Source: Ramlibacter sp. (GTDB lineage Bacteria; Pseudomonadota; Gammaproteobacteria; Burkholderiales; Burkholderiaceae_C). From it: a stretch of 41,763 nucleotides of DNA. The stretch's first letter is position 1. Every line of letters starts with the position of its first letter. The stretch lies in assembly GCF_028291745.1 (NCBI RefSeq), contig NZ_JAQGNQ010000106.1, positions 1 to 41,763 of the forward strand. Reading direction: 5' to 3'. The position numbers and the translations under genes were made by a program. The notes under the pieces are model-generated. The model was given only the letters and a program-made list of their open reading frames with translations, did not search any database and had not been told where the DNA came from. Shown here one piece after another: positions 16,967-24,319 of this stretch.

Positions 16967-16990
16967 AAGCGCCGCACCCGCGGCGCTTTT
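16967..16990 (+). terminator. Intrinsic terminator of the prkA-yeaH-spoVR operon
   Basis: AAGCGCCGC (16967-16975), loop ACCC, GCGGCGCTT (16980-16988) is a perfect nine-pair stem followed by TT, 20 bases after the spoVR stop. It marks the boundary between the conserved stress operon and the accessory island. The 391-base gap it opens (16947-17337) also holds a GC-rich repeat and the TATACTGC palindromes, with about 220 bases between those two in which I see nothing. Confidence 0.85.
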
Positions 16991-17001
16991 CATTGGGTCT
17001 T

Positions 17002-17040
17002 GCTCCCTCCCCCTCCGGGGGCGGGCTGGGGTGGGGGCGC
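17002..17040. repeat. CCCTCCCC-type GC-rich repeat
   Basis: This stretch contains CTCCCTCCCCCTCCGGGGGC followed by a run of GGGTGGGG-type bases. It closely resembles the hairpin at 3018-3038 between the livK and livH genes. C-rich and G-rich halves can pair in several registers, and the G-run could also fold as a quadruplex. I take it as a second copy of a dispersed intergenic element at the left edge of the island. Confidence 0.5.
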
Positions 17041-17262
17041 TCCGGCGCTCACCTCACCTGATTCGACGTGGATGTGCCCCACAATCCGCCCCCCATGCCC
17101 CGCAGCGATGCCGCCAGCCGGCCGCGGCACACGCGTGACCTTATGCTGTCAAGGCCCAAGTCCCACTGCGGCTCCGTGAACTGGTGCACTCAATGAATCA
17201 CGGACCGGCTTTGCGGCACGGTGAGCAACCCAACGCGCCGCACCGGCACCCGCTGGCGCCTC

Positions 17263-17332
17263 TATACTGCAAACGACTGGATTTGCAGTATAACTCGCGA
17301 TATACTGCAGCCGTAATCAGTCGCAGTATAAC
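17263..17332 (+). promoter_or_regulatory. Two nested TATACTGC palindromes overlapping a promoter
   Basis: The first palindrome has perfect 11-base arms, TATACTGCAAA (17263-17273) and TTTGCAGTATA (17282-17292), with an 8-base spacer. The second has perfect 8-base arms, TATACTGC (17301-17308) and GCAGTATA (17323-17330). The four half-sites share TATACTGC, which also reads as a -10 hexamer. A TATAAC at 17327-17332 ends five bases before the GTG of the next gene, which has no Shine-Dalgarno, so the message may be leaderless. This looks like a tightly repressed, possibly self-regulated promoter. Confidence 0.7.
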
Positions 17333-17337
17333 TTTCC

Positions 17338-18429
17338 GTGCCCGGGCCAAGCCACCTCTTCGCCAACCTGTCCGCCTCCGCGCAGACGAACTTCGCCGAG
17401 CTGTTCGAGCAGGTCCAGGCTGCCGCATTCGACCGATCGGTCCGGGATCTTCCAGGCTCCTTCAACAAGAAGGTCATCAAGGGCCGGGAGTATTGGTACT
17501 GGCAGGTTCGCGACCTGCAGGGCGTCAACCGGCAGGTCTACCTCGGGCCTGATGACGAGCGCGTGCGAAAGCTCGTGCAGATGCATCGCGACGGGACGCC
17601 ACCGCTGGCTGCCGACCAGGCGTCGCTCGCCGCCGCCTGCGTCGCCCTCGGTTGCGCTACGGTGATCCCCCAGCACTTCGAGGTGATCAACCGGATGGCC
17701 GAGCATGGGTTCTTCCGCGCTGGCGGGGTCCTGATCGGAACGCACGCCTTCATCGCGATGGGCAACATGCTCGGTGTGCGGTGGAAGAGTGGCTGGCGCA
17801 CCAACGACGTGGACGTGGCACACGCAGGCAAGAACGTCTCCCTGGCGCTGGCGGAAAACGCCAAGGCCGACATGCACGACGCCATCACCTCCCTCGAGAT
17901 GGGCCTGCTGCCGCAGCAGTCGCTTGCCTCTGGCCCGGGTGCCACGTACATCACGGCCAGGAAGGACATCCGCGTCGACCTCCTCACCACGGCAGGCCGC
18001 AAGGACGACGCCTACCTGTACGAGCCGCTCAACGTGCGCCTGCAGCCGCTGAAGTTCATGGAGTTCTCGCTGGAGCACACCACGCAGACCGCACTGCTCT
18101 CCAACGAGCAGGTGGTACTCGTGAACATCCCCTCGCCCATGCGCTACGCCTTGCACAAGCTCGTGATCATGGGTGAGCGTGAAGAGGCCTTCCGCACCAA
18201 GATCCAGAAGGACGCAGGCCAGGTCTCGGCCCTCGTCGAATACGGGCTGCTGCGCTCACCCAATGCCCTCAAGGCGGCCGCGGAGGACCTGATGTCGCGA
18301 GGGGCCGGCTGGCGCAAACGCGCCACCGAGGGGCAGAAGTACGTTGCCGAGTACCACCCGCAGATCGGGGAGCAACTCGAGGAGGTCCTCCACCAGGCCG
18401 CACCTGCGAAGAATCGCAAGGCGTCCTGA
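17338..18429 (+). CDS. Nucleotidyltransferase-fold protein, GSU2403/COG5397-like
   Basis: The 363-residue protein resembles the GSU2403 family of nucleotidyltransferase-fold proteins. Visible parts are an N-terminal segment with KGREYWYWQVRDL, the core FRAGGVLIGTHAFIAMGN, an acidic NDVDVAHAG motif typical of polymerase-beta-type active sites, DIRVDLLTT, and PMRYALHKLVIM. A GTG start is used and no ribosome-binding site precedes it. Related folds include AbiEii/MenT-type toxins that modify tRNA, so a toxin-like or defence role is possible but not shown. No antitoxin gene is visible beside it. The nested palindromes directly upstream suggest tight control. Confidence 0.65.
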   Translation: MPGPSHLFANLSASAQTNFAELFEQVQAAAFDRSVRDLPGSFNKKVIKGREYWYWQVRDLQGVNRQVYLGPDDERVRKLVQMHRDGTPPLAADQASLAAACVALGCATVIPQHFEVINRMAEHGFFRAGGVLIGTHAFIAMGNMLGVRWKSGWRTNDVDVAHAGKNVSLALAENAKADMHDAITSLEMGLLPQQSLASGPGATYITARKDIRVDLLTTAGRKDDAYLYEPLNVRLQPLKFMEFSLEHTTQTALLSNEQVVLVNIPSPMRYALHKLVIMGEREEAFRTKIQKDAGQVSALVEYGLLRSPNALKAAAEDLMSRGAGWRKRATEGQKYVAEYHPQIGEQLEEVLHQAAPAKNRKAS

Positions 18430-18615
18430 ATCCAGGCCCCAGCGGTTGGCAACCGACGCCGCGATAGCGTGTTGCGGCACTTCCTTGCTCCTCGCCTTTG
18501 ACGCAAGCCAGCTTCCTGACCGTTCATCGGCCGCACGCCAACAGGTCCTGAGCACTTCGTTGACTGCGCGTCATACGGGCAGCTCCCGGCTAGGCTTGCT
18601 GGAGGAAGAACACGC

Positions 18616-19578
18616 ATGGCGCACGCATCAGCATTGCCGCACTCGCCTTTCATGGAGGACGACGGTCTCAGGGACCTTCCCATCACGCCGCTGGTGGTGG
18701 GCGACTCGAGAGCGCTCGTGCTGGGGCGGCGGGTAGTACTAGGGCGCGCTGCTTCGTCCACGGCCGTCCCGGGGACGGATGCCGCAGCTTGGAGGACGGC
18801 GCTTCAGGGTGCGGCGCGGTGGCCCTGGCAATGGCAAGTTCTCTTGGCCGCCGCCGTCGCTACGCTCCTCGTGGGCGTGGTACTTGCCGGCACTCTTCTG
18901 CAGTCCAGGCCACGGCAGTCGGTGGGACTGCCGATTCACCCCGCCACATTCAGTGCACCCGTGGTGCGCATGGTGGCGATTGCCTATGTCGCCGCGCCGC
19001 GTGCTGCAAGCGCCGACATGCCCATCGAACCAGTGGCCGTGCTGCCCACCGAGGCGGATGCGGCCACCCCGCCGCTGCCGTTCTTGCCGCCGGCAATCAT
19101 TGCAGCGCCGGCGCCTGTCGCCACGCGATCAGCGCCGCCTCCGCGTGGCTCGCCCCCGCCGCGCAGCAGGGAACGCGCCCCCTCCGGGGCGAAGGCGCAA
19201 ACGCCAATGCAAAACCAGCCGGCGCAGGACGACTCAGCGCCTCGCGCGGTAGTCCTCGACGAGCCAGGCACGCGCGCGGAAAGCGGCGTCCTCGCGGATG
19301 CACCGCCCCCCGCGCGGCCGCTCATTGCCGTCACGCAGTCCGCGGCCCTCGCGCGAGCTACCGCCAGCAAGGACGGGGCCAAGCCGCCCGCCGCGCCGGG
19401 AGGCGGACTCATTGCGATCACGCCGGACAGCAGGTTCGCCGTGTTCACCGATCCCCGCACGCGCCTGCCGCAGCAGTTCCACGTCGGCGACCCACTTCCC
19501 GGGGGCGACACGATCCGCGCCATCGACGGCGGCCTGGGGAAGGTCTTCACATCCGGCAGGGAGTACAGCCTTGACTGA
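18616..19578 (+). CDS. Single-pass membrane protein with GspC/PilP-like C-terminal domain
   Basis: The 320-residue protein has one transmembrane helix at about residues 73-92. It is followed by a long proline/alanine-rich linker, then a compact C-terminal domain (ITPDSRFAVFTDPRTRLPQQ, then HVGDPLPGGDTIRAIDGG) like the homology region of type II secretion GspC and pilus protein PilP. Such proteins link an inner-membrane platform to an outer-membrane ring. GGAGGAAG precedes the ATG. The gene overlaps the bactofilin start by eight bases and heads a three-gene unit with bactofilin and a TraB-like gene. A conjugative-pilus or transenvelope role is an inference; no secretin or ATPase gene is present. 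Confidence 0.5.
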   Translation: MAHASALPHSPFMEDDGLRDLPITPLVVGDSRALVLGRRVVLGRAASSTAVPGTDAAAWRTALQGAARWPWQWQVLLAAAVATLLVGVVLAGTLLQSRPRQSVGLPIHPATFSAPVVRMVAIAYVAAPRAASADMPIEPVAVLPTEADAATPPLPFLPPAIIAAPAPVATRSAPPPRGSPPPRSRERAPSGAKAQTPMQNQPAQDDSAPRAVVLDEPGTRAESGVLADAPPPARPLIAVTQSAALARATASKDGAKPPAAPGGGLIAITPDSRFAVFTDPRTRLPQQFHVGDPLPGGDTIRAIDGGLGKVFTSGREYSLD

Positions 19579-19993
19579 GGAAATCGACATCGAGACGATC
19601 GTGATCGATCCGCAGGCGATGAACATCGTCAACCGCGTGGCAGCCGGGTGCCGGCAGTCCGGCGTCTTTCATTGGCAGGGCGGTCTGATGGTGGAGGGCC
19701 GCATCGAGGGTGAGATCGATATCGTCGGCGGCCCGCTGGTGCTGATGCCCGAGGGCGTGATCGCCGGCAGGATCAGCGGCGACGGCGAAGCCTACCTGTT
19801 CGGCACCATCGCTCCGCGCTGCGCGAACGAGCCGAGCGAGCTCGAGGTGGCGGGAGAAGCCTTCCTGACGCAGAGCCTGCGCGCACGCGCCAACATCAAG
19901 GCGGGCGCGATCCGGTCCTACCTGGGTGCGCAGGTCGAGGGCCGCGTCGACACGGTCGCGCGCAAGGAGGACGGCAAGCGCGCGCAGCCGTGA
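19571..19993 (+). CDS. Bactofilin-like polymer-forming cytoskeletal protein
   Basis: The protein of about 140 residues shows the bactofilin pattern of short glycine-punctuated beta turns: GLMVEGRIEGEIDIVGGPLV, then LMPEGVIAGRISGDGEAYLFG and a similar C-terminal stretch. Bactofilins polymerise without nucleotide and place envelope machinery. I use TTG 19571 because AGGGAG lies eight bases upstream; GTG 19601 and ATG 19619 are in-frame alternatives. The start overlaps the previous stop by eight bases, and the stop overlaps the next start by four, so all three genes are coupled. It may scaffold the complex its neighbours belong to. Confidence 0.65.
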   Translation: MTEEIDIETIVIDPQAMNIVNRVAAGCRQSGVFHWQGGLMVEGRIEGEIDIVGGPLVLMPEGVIAGRISGDGEAYLFGTIAPRCANEPSELEVAGEAFLTQSLRARANIKAGAIRSYLGAQVEGRVDTVARKEDGKRAQP

Positions 19994-21213
19994 ACCGCGC
20001 GCCACCGGCCTCCTCGCCCTGGCGGCGTGCCTTGGCTGGATGTGCGGCGGGCGTCCTGCTCGGGGTTGCCGCCTGGGGCGAGGGCAGGGTGCCTGTGCTC
20101 GCCCTGGTCCTGCCGGTGGTGCTTGCATTCAGCCGCAGTCGCCTGCAGGCCTTCTGTTTTGCCGCGGGGTATGCGATCGCCGTCCTGAGGTTCAGCGCCT
20201 CCTTCATCGCGGCGTGGTTCGACGACCAGGTGGTGATCGGGGCGGCGGCGGTGCTGGCGTACGGCCTCCTGAGCGGCTGTGTGTGGGCCTTCGGTTGGAC
20301 CGCATCCCGGCGCATCGCAGTGCGCTGCCTCGCGATCACCGCAGCCTGGCTCCTTGCCCTCGCCGCCGGCATCGCAGTGCCCGGGCATCCCGTGATTGGT
20401 GCGGGCTATCTGTTGCCCGGAGCGGGCTGGGGCGGCGTTGCATTCGCGCTGGCGCTGCCGAGCCTCGCCCTGTGTGCAGCCACGGCCATTGCGACACCCG
20501 TGTTACGGAGCACCGCTTTCGTCGGCCTGCTCGCGCTGCTTTGCGCGGCCGGCGTGCTGCTGGGCGAACCGCCGCCAACCGGCACGGCTGCACATGGCAT
20601 CCAGCCGCAACGTACGCAGTGGGGGCGCCTGCGCGGGCAGGACGACGCCCTCATGCGGATGCAGCGCATGGGCGCGATGGCACACGAGCAGCAGGGTGCC
20701 AGCTTGGCCTGGCCCGAGAGCATCATCGGTCGGTACGAGCCCGCGATGTACCCCGTGTTGGAGCTCGAGCTGCTGCGCGACGCGCGTCGCTCGGGGCGCA
20801 CGCACATCGTGGGCATGGACATCCCAGCGCCCGGCAAGCGCCTGTTCAACGCGGCGGTCGCCTTCTATCCGGACGGCCGCACCGCCACGGCGATCGCCCG
20901 CCAGCCGGCACCTGTGTCCTTGTGGAAGCCATGGCGCAACGACGGCAGCTTCGTGGCCGACTGGACGGCGAACAACATGCTGGCCATGGGGCAGGGCGAC
21001 CGCGCTGCCGTGATCTTCTGCGTCGAGGAGTACATGCCCGTGCTGTATCTGCTGAACGAGGCACTGGACGCCCCCACCGTGTACCTGGCGCTCACCAACA
21101 CCTGGGCCGCCCAGTCGCCAGCCGCCGCGGCGATCCAGACCTGGCACTCGCTCGGGATGGCGCGCTTGTTCGGGCGGCCGTACCTCAAGGCGGAGAACCG
21201 GCCGCAGGTTTGA
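19990..21213 (+). CDS. TraB-like membrane nitrilase/apolipoprotein N-acyltransferase family protein
   Basis: The 407-residue protein has about six membrane helices in residues 12-195, followed by a carbon-nitrogen hydrolase domain, the layout of Lnt and of TraB proteins of conjugative plasmids. Candidate catalytic residues are Glu243 (LAWPESI), Lys313 (SLWKPW) and Cys344 (VIFCVEEYMP). The assignment of Lys313 is uncertain. The GTG start overlaps the bactofilin stop (GTGA). A housekeeping Lnt is unlikely: the protein is shorter than the usual 500 residues and lies among plasmid-like genes. It probably modifies a lipoprotein or pilin component of the neighbouring system, which is an inference. 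Confidence 0.6.
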   Translation: MNRAPPASSPWRRALAGCAAGVLLGVAAWGEGRVPVLALVLPVVLAFSRSRLQAFCFAAGYAIAVLRFSASFIAAWFDDQVVIGAAAVLAYGLLSGCVWAFGWTASRRIAVRCLAITAAWLLALAAGIAVPGHPVIGAGYLLPGAGWGGVAFALALPSLALCAATAIATPVLRSTAFVGLLALLCAAGVLLGEPPPTGTAAHGIQPQRTQWGRLRGQDDALMRMQRMGAMAHEQQGASLAWPESIIGRYEPAMYPVLELELLRDARRSGRTHIVGMDIPAPGKRLFNAAVAFYPDGRTATAIARQPAPVSLWKPWRNDGSFVADWTANNMLAMGQGDRAAVIFCVEEYMPVLYLLNEALDAPTVYLALTNTWAAQSPAAAAIQTWHSLGMARLFGRPYLKAENRPQV

Positions 21214-21246
21214 GCACGCCCGGCGGCCGGCGAGGAAGCACAGCCC

Positions 21247-21846
21247 TCAGGCCGCCAGCACGGCGCAAGCGTCGGAGCCCGCCGTGCTCGCAAGTTCGGA
21301 AGATGCATCCTCCTGCGCCTCGCGCTGCCTACCCTGCTCGAATTCTGCGATGTCCTGCTGCTGCTGTTGCACGACCTCGGCGATCGCAGGGTCTGCTTTT
21401 CCGAGCTGGCGCTGCTGGCCCATGATGCGTTCGGCCTCGCGGTAGAGGCGCGTCACCTCCGTCTGCAGGATGGAGCGGAAGGCGCGCACAGCGCGCTTCG
21501 CCTGCAATTCGGCCTGGGCACGCTGGGTCGAGTCGATCACGCCCAGCAGGTTGGCGGTGCCCGTGAGGGTGTACACGCGATCCATCTTCTGCAGCACTGC
21601 GAGATACGCTCGCGCCTGGGCGGCGATGATGGGAACGTCCGTCACGTACTTCGTGGGCCACAGCGTCAGGTCGCCCTGCTGCCCGCTTTGCTCCAGCAGC
21701 TTCTGCAGCCGATCGATCGTCTGCTGCATGGTGGCATCGAGGCCCGCGAGCTTGCTGGTGACGATGGCGGCATACCGGTCGAGCAGCGTGATGTCGAAGT
21801 CGCGCCACTTGCGGTACTGGTTCGAGGAATTGAGCCGCAAGATCAC
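21247..21846 (-). CDS. Mobile-element-associated helical protein (DUF1845-like), probably 5'-truncated
   Basis: Convincing coding sequence begins at about SSNQYRKWRDFDITLLDRY and continues through LTLWPTKYVTDVPIIAAQAR and LLGVIDSTQRAQAEL to a Gln/Glu-rich tail. It resembles conserved helical proteins (DUF1845 type) carried by integrative conjugative elements, though I recall the family only loosely. The GTG at 21846 gives 199 residues but has no Shine-Dalgarno. The open frame continues upstream only as a shadow of the opposite gene, so the normal N-terminus appears lost. It converges on the TraB-like gene, 33 bases apart. Confidence 0.5.
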   Translation of the reverse strand: MILRLNSSNQYRKWRDFDITLLDRYAAIVTSKLAGLDATMQQTIDRLQKLLEQSGQQGDLTLWPTKYVTDVPIIAAQARAYLAVLQKMDRVYTLTGTANLLGVIDSTQRAQAELQAKRAVRAFRSILQTEVTRLYREAERIMGQQRQLGKADPAIAEVVQQQQQDIAEFEQGRQREAQEDASSELASTAGSDACAVLAA

Positions 21847-22255
21847 GGGACTGGCCAGCCTGCCCAAACGCAAGAAGCACCTTCGGCAGGCACTGCGCGC
21901 GATGGAGCGCATGTTGCTGGTCCACATCGTCAATTTTCCCGGGGAAGACGCCGATGCGCCTGAGCCCGATGACGACGTGGTGGGCAGGAACAGCCTGGTG
22001 AGCCTGACCTGGACGGGCATGCTGTGGCTGCGCCGCGCGTGGGCGGCGCGCGAGCGGCTCTCGCGCCATCGTGACCTCGCGCTCGTGCACCGGGAACTGG
22101 TCGCGGAAGAGGAAGAGGCGGGCTGGGCCGACCCTTACTGGGTCGAGAACGTCTGCAGCCTCGAGGCCGACGCAGCGGAGCGGCCGGCCGTACGCTCTCG
22201 CAAGGCGCAGCGCCCGATTACGTCCATCTTCGATCTGGGAAACCGCAGGAGCTGA
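21791..22255 (+). CDS. Unrecognised protein, apparently 5'-truncated, head to head with the DUF1845-like gene
   Basis: The coding frame is convincing from about 21830 (KITGLASLPKRKKHLRQALR) to the stop at 22255, with high GC at third positions. It ends in QRPITSIFDLGNRRS. The highest-scoring ATG at 21791 would overlap the 5' end of the opposite gene by 56 bases; ATG 21902 is the next choice. I do not recognise the family. It contains LLVHIVNFPGEDADAPEPDD, a WLRRAWAARE stretch and a charged middle. The lack of room for a promoter or leader suggests a 5'-truncated remnant at a rearrangement junction. A terminator follows it. Confidence 0.45.
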   Translation: MSKSRHLRYWFEELSRKITGLASLPKRKKHLRQALRAMERMLLVHIVNFPGEDADAPEPDDDVVGRNSLVSLTWTGMLWLRRAWAARERLSRHRDLALVHRELVAEEEEAGWADPYWVENVCSLEADAAERPAVRSRKAQRPITSIFDLGNRRS

Positions 22256-22285
22256 GGCCCGCTTCTGGAGCGATGCCGCCGGAAG

Positions 22286-22313
22286 CGAGTGCAGGTCGCG
22301 AGGCCTGCACTCG
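22286..22313 (+). terminator. Probable terminator at the right edge of the island
   Basis: CGAGTGCAGG (22286-22295), loop TCGCGAGG, CCTGCACTCG (22304-22313) forms a perfect ten-pair stem followed by TTCGTTT. It lies 31 bases after the stop of the rightward fragment gene and marks the end of the accessory block. Confidence 0.6.
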
Positions 22314-22383
22314 TTCGTTTCATCGGTCATCCTGCGGCGCGCCGCCTTGCCTGGCCAGCCATGCCGCAGCCCGGCCGCTGTGC

Positions 22384-22557
22384 TTACTGCGCCAGGAAAG
22401 ACGACACCTTGCGCCGGATAGCCTCCAGGCGGGCCGGGTCGCTTGCGCTCGCGCCGCTTCGTTGATGGCGGTAGAACCACTTGGCCTCGGCCAAGGTGAC
22501 TCCCGCTTTCGCCAGCAGGGCAGGGCCCTTCCGGCTGTTGGCCTTGCTTGCATGCAT
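22384..22557 (-). CDS. Small basic hypothetical protein (57 residues)
   Basis: The ATG at 22557 has AGGAGA about six bases upstream, which selects this short frame over the longer one extending past it. The product is 57 residues, Lys/Ala-rich and basic, with KAGVTLAEAKWFYRHQR in the middle and a helical C-terminus (LEAIRRKVSSFLAQ). I do not recognise the family. The gap upstream (22558-22849) contains only the BI-1 terminator; no clear promoter was found. Confidence 0.5.
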   Translation of the reverse strand: MHASKANSRKGPALLAKAGVTLAEAKWFYRHQRSGASASDPARLEAIRRKVSSFLAQ

Positions 22558-22802
22558 GGGACTCTCCTGTCTGGAACCGGGCACATCGCCCCGTCTGCGC
22601 TCTCGCGGGAAAGCGCACACAGGACGATGTGACCCGGCTGGAAAGGAGAGCCCCCGGAAACCGCGAACGACTTCCGAGGTGATCTGGTTGCAGGCAGTCG
22701 TTCCGACTGCGAATGGCGTCAAGCGCCAGACGCGGCGACGATAGCATCGCGGCGTGCTGGCGCAGCGCGGACAACGCAAGCTTGGAGCCTCGAAGCGGCC
22801 GC

Positions 22803-22831
22803 CAAAAGCAAAAGGCCCCGCAGGGCCTTTG
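22803..22831 (-). terminator. Intrinsic terminator of the BI-1 family gene
   Basis: AAAGGCCC (22811-22818) and GGGCCTTT (22823-22830) form a perfect stem with a four-base loop. Read leftward it is followed by TGCTTTTGG, a T-rich tract. It lies about 20 bases past the stop of the leftward BI-1 gene. Confidence 0.8.
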
Positions 22832-22849
22832 TTTGTCCGGGGGGAGCGC

Positions 22850-23545
22850 TTATTCCTCGCCCGCCGTCAACCCCAGCAGCGCCAGCAAACTCTGGAACAC
22901 GTTGAACAGGTCCAGGTACAGCATCAGCGTGGCGTTGATGTAGTTGGTCTCGCCGCCGTCGATGATCTGCTTGAGGTCGTACAGCATGTACAGGCTGAAG
23001 ACGCCGATCGCCAGGGTGCTGATCACCAGGAAGCCCATGGTGGAGCCGACGAAGACGTTGACGATGCCGCCCACCACGATCACCAGCGCGCCGGCAAACA
23101 GCCACTTGCTCATGCCCGACAGATCGCGCTTGATCACCGTGGCCAGCGTGGCCATCACGAAGAACACGCCGGCGGTCCCGCCGAAGGCCGTCATCACCAG
23201 GCCGGTGCCGTTCTTGAAGCCAAGCACCATCGCGATCAATCGCGAAAGCATCAGGCCCATGAAGAAGGTGAATGCCAGCAGCACGCCCACGCCCGCGGCG
23301 GAGTCCTTGGTCTTCTGGATCGCGTACATGAAGCCGAAGGCGCCGCCCATGAAGACGATCAGGCCCAGCCCGCCTTGCAGGCGGCTGGTGATGCCGGTGG
23401 CCACGCCAAGCCACGCGCCCAGCACCGTGGGCACCAGGCTCAGGGCCAGCAGCCAATAGGTGTTGCGCATCACCTTGTTGCGCTGCTCCGTGGACAGCGC
23501 GCTGCCATAGCCATAGGAAGGAATGGTCTGGATGGGGTCTCTCAT
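22850..23545 (-). CDS. Bax inhibitor-1/YccA family membrane protein
   Basis: The 231-residue protein has seven hydrophobic helices, the start RNKVMRNTYWLLALSLVPTV and the C-terminal motif SLYMLYDLKQIIDGGETNYI characteristic of BI-1/YccA (UPF0005) proteins. Relatives are calcium-leak channels or, in the case of YccA, inhibitors and substrates of the FtsH protease; which applies here is not visible. Length is typical. GGAGAG precedes the ATG. A terminator follows the gene and the divergent GlcG-like gene starts 128 bases upstream. Confidence 0.9.
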   Translation of the reverse strand: MRDPIQTIPSYGYGSALSTEQRNKVMRNTYWLLALSLVPTVLGAWLGVATGITSRLQGGLGLIVFMGGAFGFMYAIQKTKDSAAGVGVLLAFTFFMGLMLSRLIAMVLGFKNGTGLVMTAFGGTAGVFFVMATLATVIKRDLSGMSKWLFAGALVIVVGGIVNVFVGSTMGFLVISTLAIGVFSLYMLYDLKQIIDGGETNYINATLMLYLDLFNVFQSLLALLGLTAGEE

Positions 23546-23672
23546 TGCTCGCTCTCCTGTGCAGTCACAGCATTAGATGGGCACATTCTAGGTGGGTTCC
23601 AGGGGGGCGCCGGAAGCGATTTGCGCAGCGGCTATGCTCGTGGCCTCCCCAGATTCTCCTGAAACGCGTTCC

Positions 23673-24080
23673 ATGAAGACCAAAGCTGCCCTCGAACTTG
23701 CCGATGTCAAGGCCATTGCCGCCGCCGCCGAAGCGGAAGCCCTGGCCAACCAATGGGCGGTGAGCATCGCCATCGTCGACGACGGTGGCCACCTGCTCTG
23801 GCTGCAGCGCCTCGATGGCGCCGCGCCCATCTCGGCCCAGATCGCGCCGGCCAAGGCCAACACCGCCGCCATGGGCCGGCGCGAAAGCCGCGTGTACGAG
23901 GAGATGATCAATGCTGGCCGCGTCTCGTTCCTGAGCGTGCCCGGCGTCCACGGCCTGCTGGAAGGCGGCGTGCCTATTCTGAAGGACGGCCAGTGCATCG
24001 GCGCCGTGGGCGTGAGCGGCGTGAAATCGACCGAGGACGTGCAGATCGCCCGCGCCGGCATCGCGGCGCTGGCACTGTAA
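23673..24080 (+). CDS. GlcG/HbpS family protein (DUF336)
   Basis: The 135-residue protein matches the GlcG/HbpS heme-binding-protein-like family: AIVDDGGHLLWLQRLDGAAP, PGVHGLLEGGVPIL and GAVGVSGVKSTEDVQIARAG. The ATG at 23673 is chosen because the family sequence begins with it; there is no strong ribosome-binding site, and ATG 23634 is possible. Family members bind heme or cobalamin-like ligands, or accompany glycolate and diol metabolism. Here it converges on the hemP end of the TonB operon, which makes a heme link attractive but unproven. Confidence 0.8.
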   Translation: MKTKAALELADVKAIAAAAEAEALANQWAVSIAIVDDGGHLLWLQRLDGAAPISAQIAPAKANTAAMGRRESRVYEEMINAGRVSFLSVPGVHGLLEGGVPILKDGQCIGAVGVSGVKSTEDVQIARAGIAALAL

Positions 24081-24121
24081 ACCGCCTGGCTTGCGGCGTG
24101 CCGCGGGGGTGACCCTGCGCG

Positions 24122-24319
24122 TCACTTCGTGAGGATCAGCTTGCCCAGGCGCGTGGCCTGCAGGCGGTAAACCTCGCCGTTGTGCGCGATCTCCACCTGC
24201 CGGCGGCCGCGCAGCAGCGCCTCGCTGGCCAGCGGCGGCGCAGCGCTGTCCTGCGTCTGCGCGCCTTGCTGCAGGCGCGGGGCGCCAGGCGCGGGGGCGT
24301 CGTTGGCGCGGGCGCTCAT
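24122..24319 (-). CDS. hemP: Hemin uptake protein HemP
   Basis: The 65-residue protein ends in EIAHNGEVYRLQATRLGKLI, the conserved HemP pattern, preceded by a low-complexity N-terminus. HemP/HmuP proteins are small cytoplasmic regulators or accessory proteins required for heme-uptake gene expression in Burkholderiales-type bacteria. Its start overlaps the exbD stop by four bases (ATGA), so it is translated with the TonB energy-transducing system. No heme receptor gene follows within the window. Confidence 0.85.
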   Translation of the reverse strand: MSARANDAPAPGAPRLQQGAQTQDSAAPPLASEALLRGRRQVEIAHNGEVYRLQATRLGKLILTK

